Assembly: GCA_964511405.1 (NCBI GenBank)
Contig: CAZEFK010000274.1
Location: 1-8,148 of the forward strand
Source: CAZEFK01 sp964511405
GTDB taxonomy: Bacteria; Pseudomonadota; Alphaproteobacteria; Elsterales; Elsteraceae
DNA length: 8,148 nt
Direction: 5' to 3'
Part shown: positions 6,623 through 8,148 of the stretch, in pieces
Layout of the letters: each line of letters begins with the position of its first letter
Position numbering within the stretch: the first letter of the stretch is position 1
The notes under the pieces: model-generated
What the model was told of the DNA's origin: nothing
Database searches by the model: none
What the model saw: only the letters and a program-made list of their open reading frames with translations
Translations under genes and position numbers: made by a program

Positions 6623-7777
6623 ATGTTTCTAAATAGCACAATATTTGTCCTTGGTGCTGGCGCGATTTGGCATTATGGGTATCCTACCGGCGCAGAACTG
6701 ATTGAGCGCATCGCAAGGATCGCCGAATCCTTCTCGGCGCATTGCGCCGAGCGCATGCGGCACGCTTCAACGATTCATGTCCCGGAATACGTAGAACAAC
6801 TTCCAGGAAGCAGTGCGGCCAAAAAATGGCAACACGCCTCGGACGAATGCAAAAAACTAATCAGGCGTCTACACACGACGAAACCAGTTGTCATAGATTA
6901 TTTTTTAGCATGGAACGAGAGCCTCCAGCAATTGGGAGATCTACTTATTTCGGCCGCCATCCTGCAATGTGAAATACTTGATCTCAAAAATGATGGAAAC
7001 CAAAATCTCGGACCGACCAGAGAAAAATCTCCGCTGAAGGGTAGAGACGATTGGTACAGATTTATTATACACAAAATTCTAACCGGCTGTAGCAAATCCG
7101 GCGACATATTCGAGAACAGGGTCAAATTTATCACATTTAATTACGATGTATCGTTAGAATACCGTCTATATGGAGCACTATCTGAATTCGATATTCTGGA
7201 AAAAGGCGATGTAGAACGCTTTCTAGTCGACGATCGTATCGTCCACGTTTATGGATCCGTTCACGACGGATTTGCGCTGGGGGACGCAGATCGAGAATCC
7301 CTGTCGTCTTTTGATCCAGCCAAAAATTGGCCTAAAGATACCGAAAAGGTCAAACGCTTCTTGGATTTCTGCTTCAGATCATCGAAGCGGTTGACGACCA
7401 TTTCCCCAGATGGAAAAATGAAAGACAGTCAGACTCTAAAAATTGCAAACCAATGGATCGAGAACGCTGATTTGATTTACATACTTGGCTATGGTTTCGA
7501 TGAAATTAACAGCAAGGCAATCGGATTAGAAAGGCTGAACGCCAAAGGTAAAGCCGATGTGTCAATAATGTTCACGAACTTCGATAATATAAATACGGTT
7601 AACAAGCGAGCGGGCCGATTGTTTTACGGCGATCCCGCATCATTCCTTGGATCACAGCAGCTCCCGCGTCCCATCGATGGCGGCTATAGAGAAAAAAGTA
7701 CTCGGAACGTCTATGAGGCTCCGGAAAAGGACTTTGATTCGATCGAGTCCCAGTTGCTCCCGAATTCACGAATCTAA
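6623..7777 (+). CDS. SIR2-like domain protein, putative NAD-consuming phage-defence effector
   Basis: The protein has 384 residues. It carries the ordered motifs of the SIR2-like superfamily: FVLGAGAIWHYGYPTGAEL (8-26), the nucleotide-binding loop; VIDYFLAWN (90-98), resembling the 'sID.FL' helix; FITFNYDVSLE (169-179), with N173 as the candidate catalytic Asn; IVHVYGSV (206-213); and LIYILGYGFDEIN (284-296), the usual 'GYsf.D..i' element. Such proteins hydrolyse NAD in several defence systems (ThsA of Thoeris, DSR, SIR2-containing Argonaute and HerA systems), causing abortive infection. Here no helicase, Argonaute, TIR or SLOG partner is encoded beside it, so it may act alone. No signal peptide or membrane segment is evident. 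AAGGAAG precedes the ATG with 7 nt after AGGA. Sample lines counted by hand gave about 38-47% GC against about 68% or more in neighbours, and ATA/AGA codons are frequent, indicating recent transfer. The usual Ser after GAGA is Ile15. Confidence 0.8.
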   Translation: MFLNSTIFVLGAGAIWHYGYPTGAELIERIARIAESFSAHCAERMRHASTIHVPEYVEQLPGSSAAKKWQHASDECKKLIRRLHTTKPVVIDYFLAWNESLQQLGDLLISAAILQCEILDLKNDGNQNLGPTREKSPLKGRDDWYRFIIHKILTGCSKSGDIFENRVKFITFNYDVSLEYRLYGALSEFDILEKGDVERFLVDDRIVHVYGSVHDGFALGDADRESLSSFDPAKNWPKDTEKVKRFLDFCFRSSKRLTTISPDGKMKDSQTLKIANQWIENADLIYILGYGFDEINSKAIGLERLNAKGKADVSIMFTNFDNINTVNKRAGRLFYGDPASFLGSQQLPRPIDGGYREKSTRNVYEAPEKDFDSIESQLLPNSRI

Positions 7778-7812
7778 CAAGGCGCCAGTATTAGCTCCCA
7801 CTTCTGAACCAT

Positions 7813-8148
7813 CTACCGCAACCCCGCATTCAGCTTGTCCAACGCCGCCGACCCCGGACACAGTGCCGCCTCGTCCAGCGCGTTGAGCGGCGTCTCCACG
7901 GTATCCAGGTTGCGGTGCAGGTCCGCCGGATCGGCGTCCAGATACAGCAGCCCGGTGACGAACTCCCCGGCGGCGTTGCGCTCCTGCAGGTAGGTCAGGG
8001 CGCCGAGACGGTCGTGGGGGTCGTAGTCCGTCGCCAGCTTGCGCAGGCGCAGGACCGAGCCGTCATGCTGGATCACGTCCTCGACCGTGCCGGGCTCGTA
8101 GGTCGCGGTGATGGCGGCGCGTTCGGGCATCAGGTCCAGGCGGTTGAC
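7813..8148 (-). CDS. korB: 2-oxoacid:ferredoxin oxidoreductase, beta subunit, C-terminal part; partial at right edge
   Basis: The frame is open from the right edge to a TAG at 7813-7815, giving the last 111 residues of a larger protein. It reads NRLDLMPERAAI..., then YEPGTVEDV, HDGSVLRLRKL, DYDPHDR, LTYLQERNAAGEFVTGLLYL, and ends TPLNAL, LCPGSAALDKLNAGLR. This matches the C-terminal tail of the TPP-binding beta subunit of 2-oxoglutarate (or related 2-oxoacid) ferredoxin oxidoreductases from alphaproteobacteria. The enzyme makes an acyl-CoA from a 2-oxoacid, CoA and oxidised ferredoxin in the cytoplasm. The ATG at 8130 is internal, not the true start. The alpha subunit should lie further right. 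Codon use is GC-rich and host-like. Subunit assignment is confident; the exact 2-oxoacid is less so. Confidence 0.8.
   Translation of the reverse strand, partial: VNRLDLMPERAAITATYEPGTVEDVIQHDGSVLRLRKLATDYDPHDRLGALTYLQERNAAGEFVTGLLYLDADPADLHRNLDTVETPLNALDEAALCPGSAALDKLNAGLR

Noticed and set aside
5923..6636. 237-codon plus-strand frame overlapping antitoxin and toxin
   Set aside because: It is an out-of-frame R/P/S-rich shadow. The antitoxin and toxin frames carry the family motifs and are joined by a coupled GTGA overlap.
6408..6641. Small minus-strand frame between toxin and SIR2-like gene
   Set aside because: It overlaps the end of the toxin gene, has no recognisable domain or convincing ribosome binding site, and its composition fits a chance frame.
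6471..7798. Short direct repeats around the SIR2-like gene (TAGCTCC at 6471 and 7792; CGCCAGT at 6492 and 7783)
   Set aside because: They are only 7 bp, occur in opposite order on the two sides, and are expected by chance in stretches of this length. They are not credible attachment sites or target duplications.
7778..7812. Terminator between the convergent SIR2-like and korB genes
   Set aside because: No stem-loop with a T-run is visible in the 35-nt gap on either strand.

Overview
The window looks like chromosomal DNA of a GC-rich alphaproteobacterium. A Rhodospirillales/Azospirillum-type organism is plausible, but that is inferred from composition and gene families, not proven. The genes at both ends have strong G/C third-position bias. 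One gene near the right end (6623-7777) is clearly AT-richer and uses ATA, AGA and TTA codons, which marks it as acquired.

Left block (1-5382). A minus-strand hyuA-hyuB pair encodes an ATP-dependent hydantoinase/oxoprolinase-type enzyme. hyuA (GTG start at 3226) is complete. hyuB (ATG at 1197) follows after 4 nt. The hyuB frame is not a normal hyuB: to about residue 330 it is HyuB-like, then with no frame break it becomes sequence that reads as the beta-strand region of a TonB-dependent receptor and runs off the left edge. This is a gene fusion by deletion, or an assembly join. Divergent from hyuA, across a 388-nt intergenic region, is a periplasmic family-3 solute-binding protein (3615-4382). 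It faces a convergent AraC/FeaR-type regulator (4423-5382). Together the block suggests uptake and ATP-dependent ring opening or amide hydrolysis of a small nitrogenous compound, but the substrate cannot be read from the sequence.

Middle block (5383-6424). After a 356-nt non-coding stretch, a Phd/YefM-like antitoxin (5739-5993) overlaps a PemK/MazF-like toxin gene (5990-6424) by 4 nt. A 15-bp perfect inverted repeat plus a third half-site lies just upstream of the antitoxin and overlaps a candidate -10, as expected for autoregulation. The composition here is close to the host genes.

Right block (6425-8148). A lone, AT-rich gene encodes a 384-residue SIR2-like protein of the kind used as an NAD-consuming effector in phage defence. 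It has a GAGA/PTG nucleotide-binding loop, FNYD, HVYG and LGYGFDEIN motifs, with two departures from the usual motif residues. It ends 35 nt from the convergent 3' end of a host gene, the beta subunit of a 2-oxoacid:ferredoxin oxidoreductase, whose 5' part lies outside the window.

The toxin-antitoxin pair and SIR2-like gene form a small putative defence/stability islet between metabolic genes. The two most notable points are the HyuB/TonB-receptor chimera at the left edge and the SIR2-like gene.
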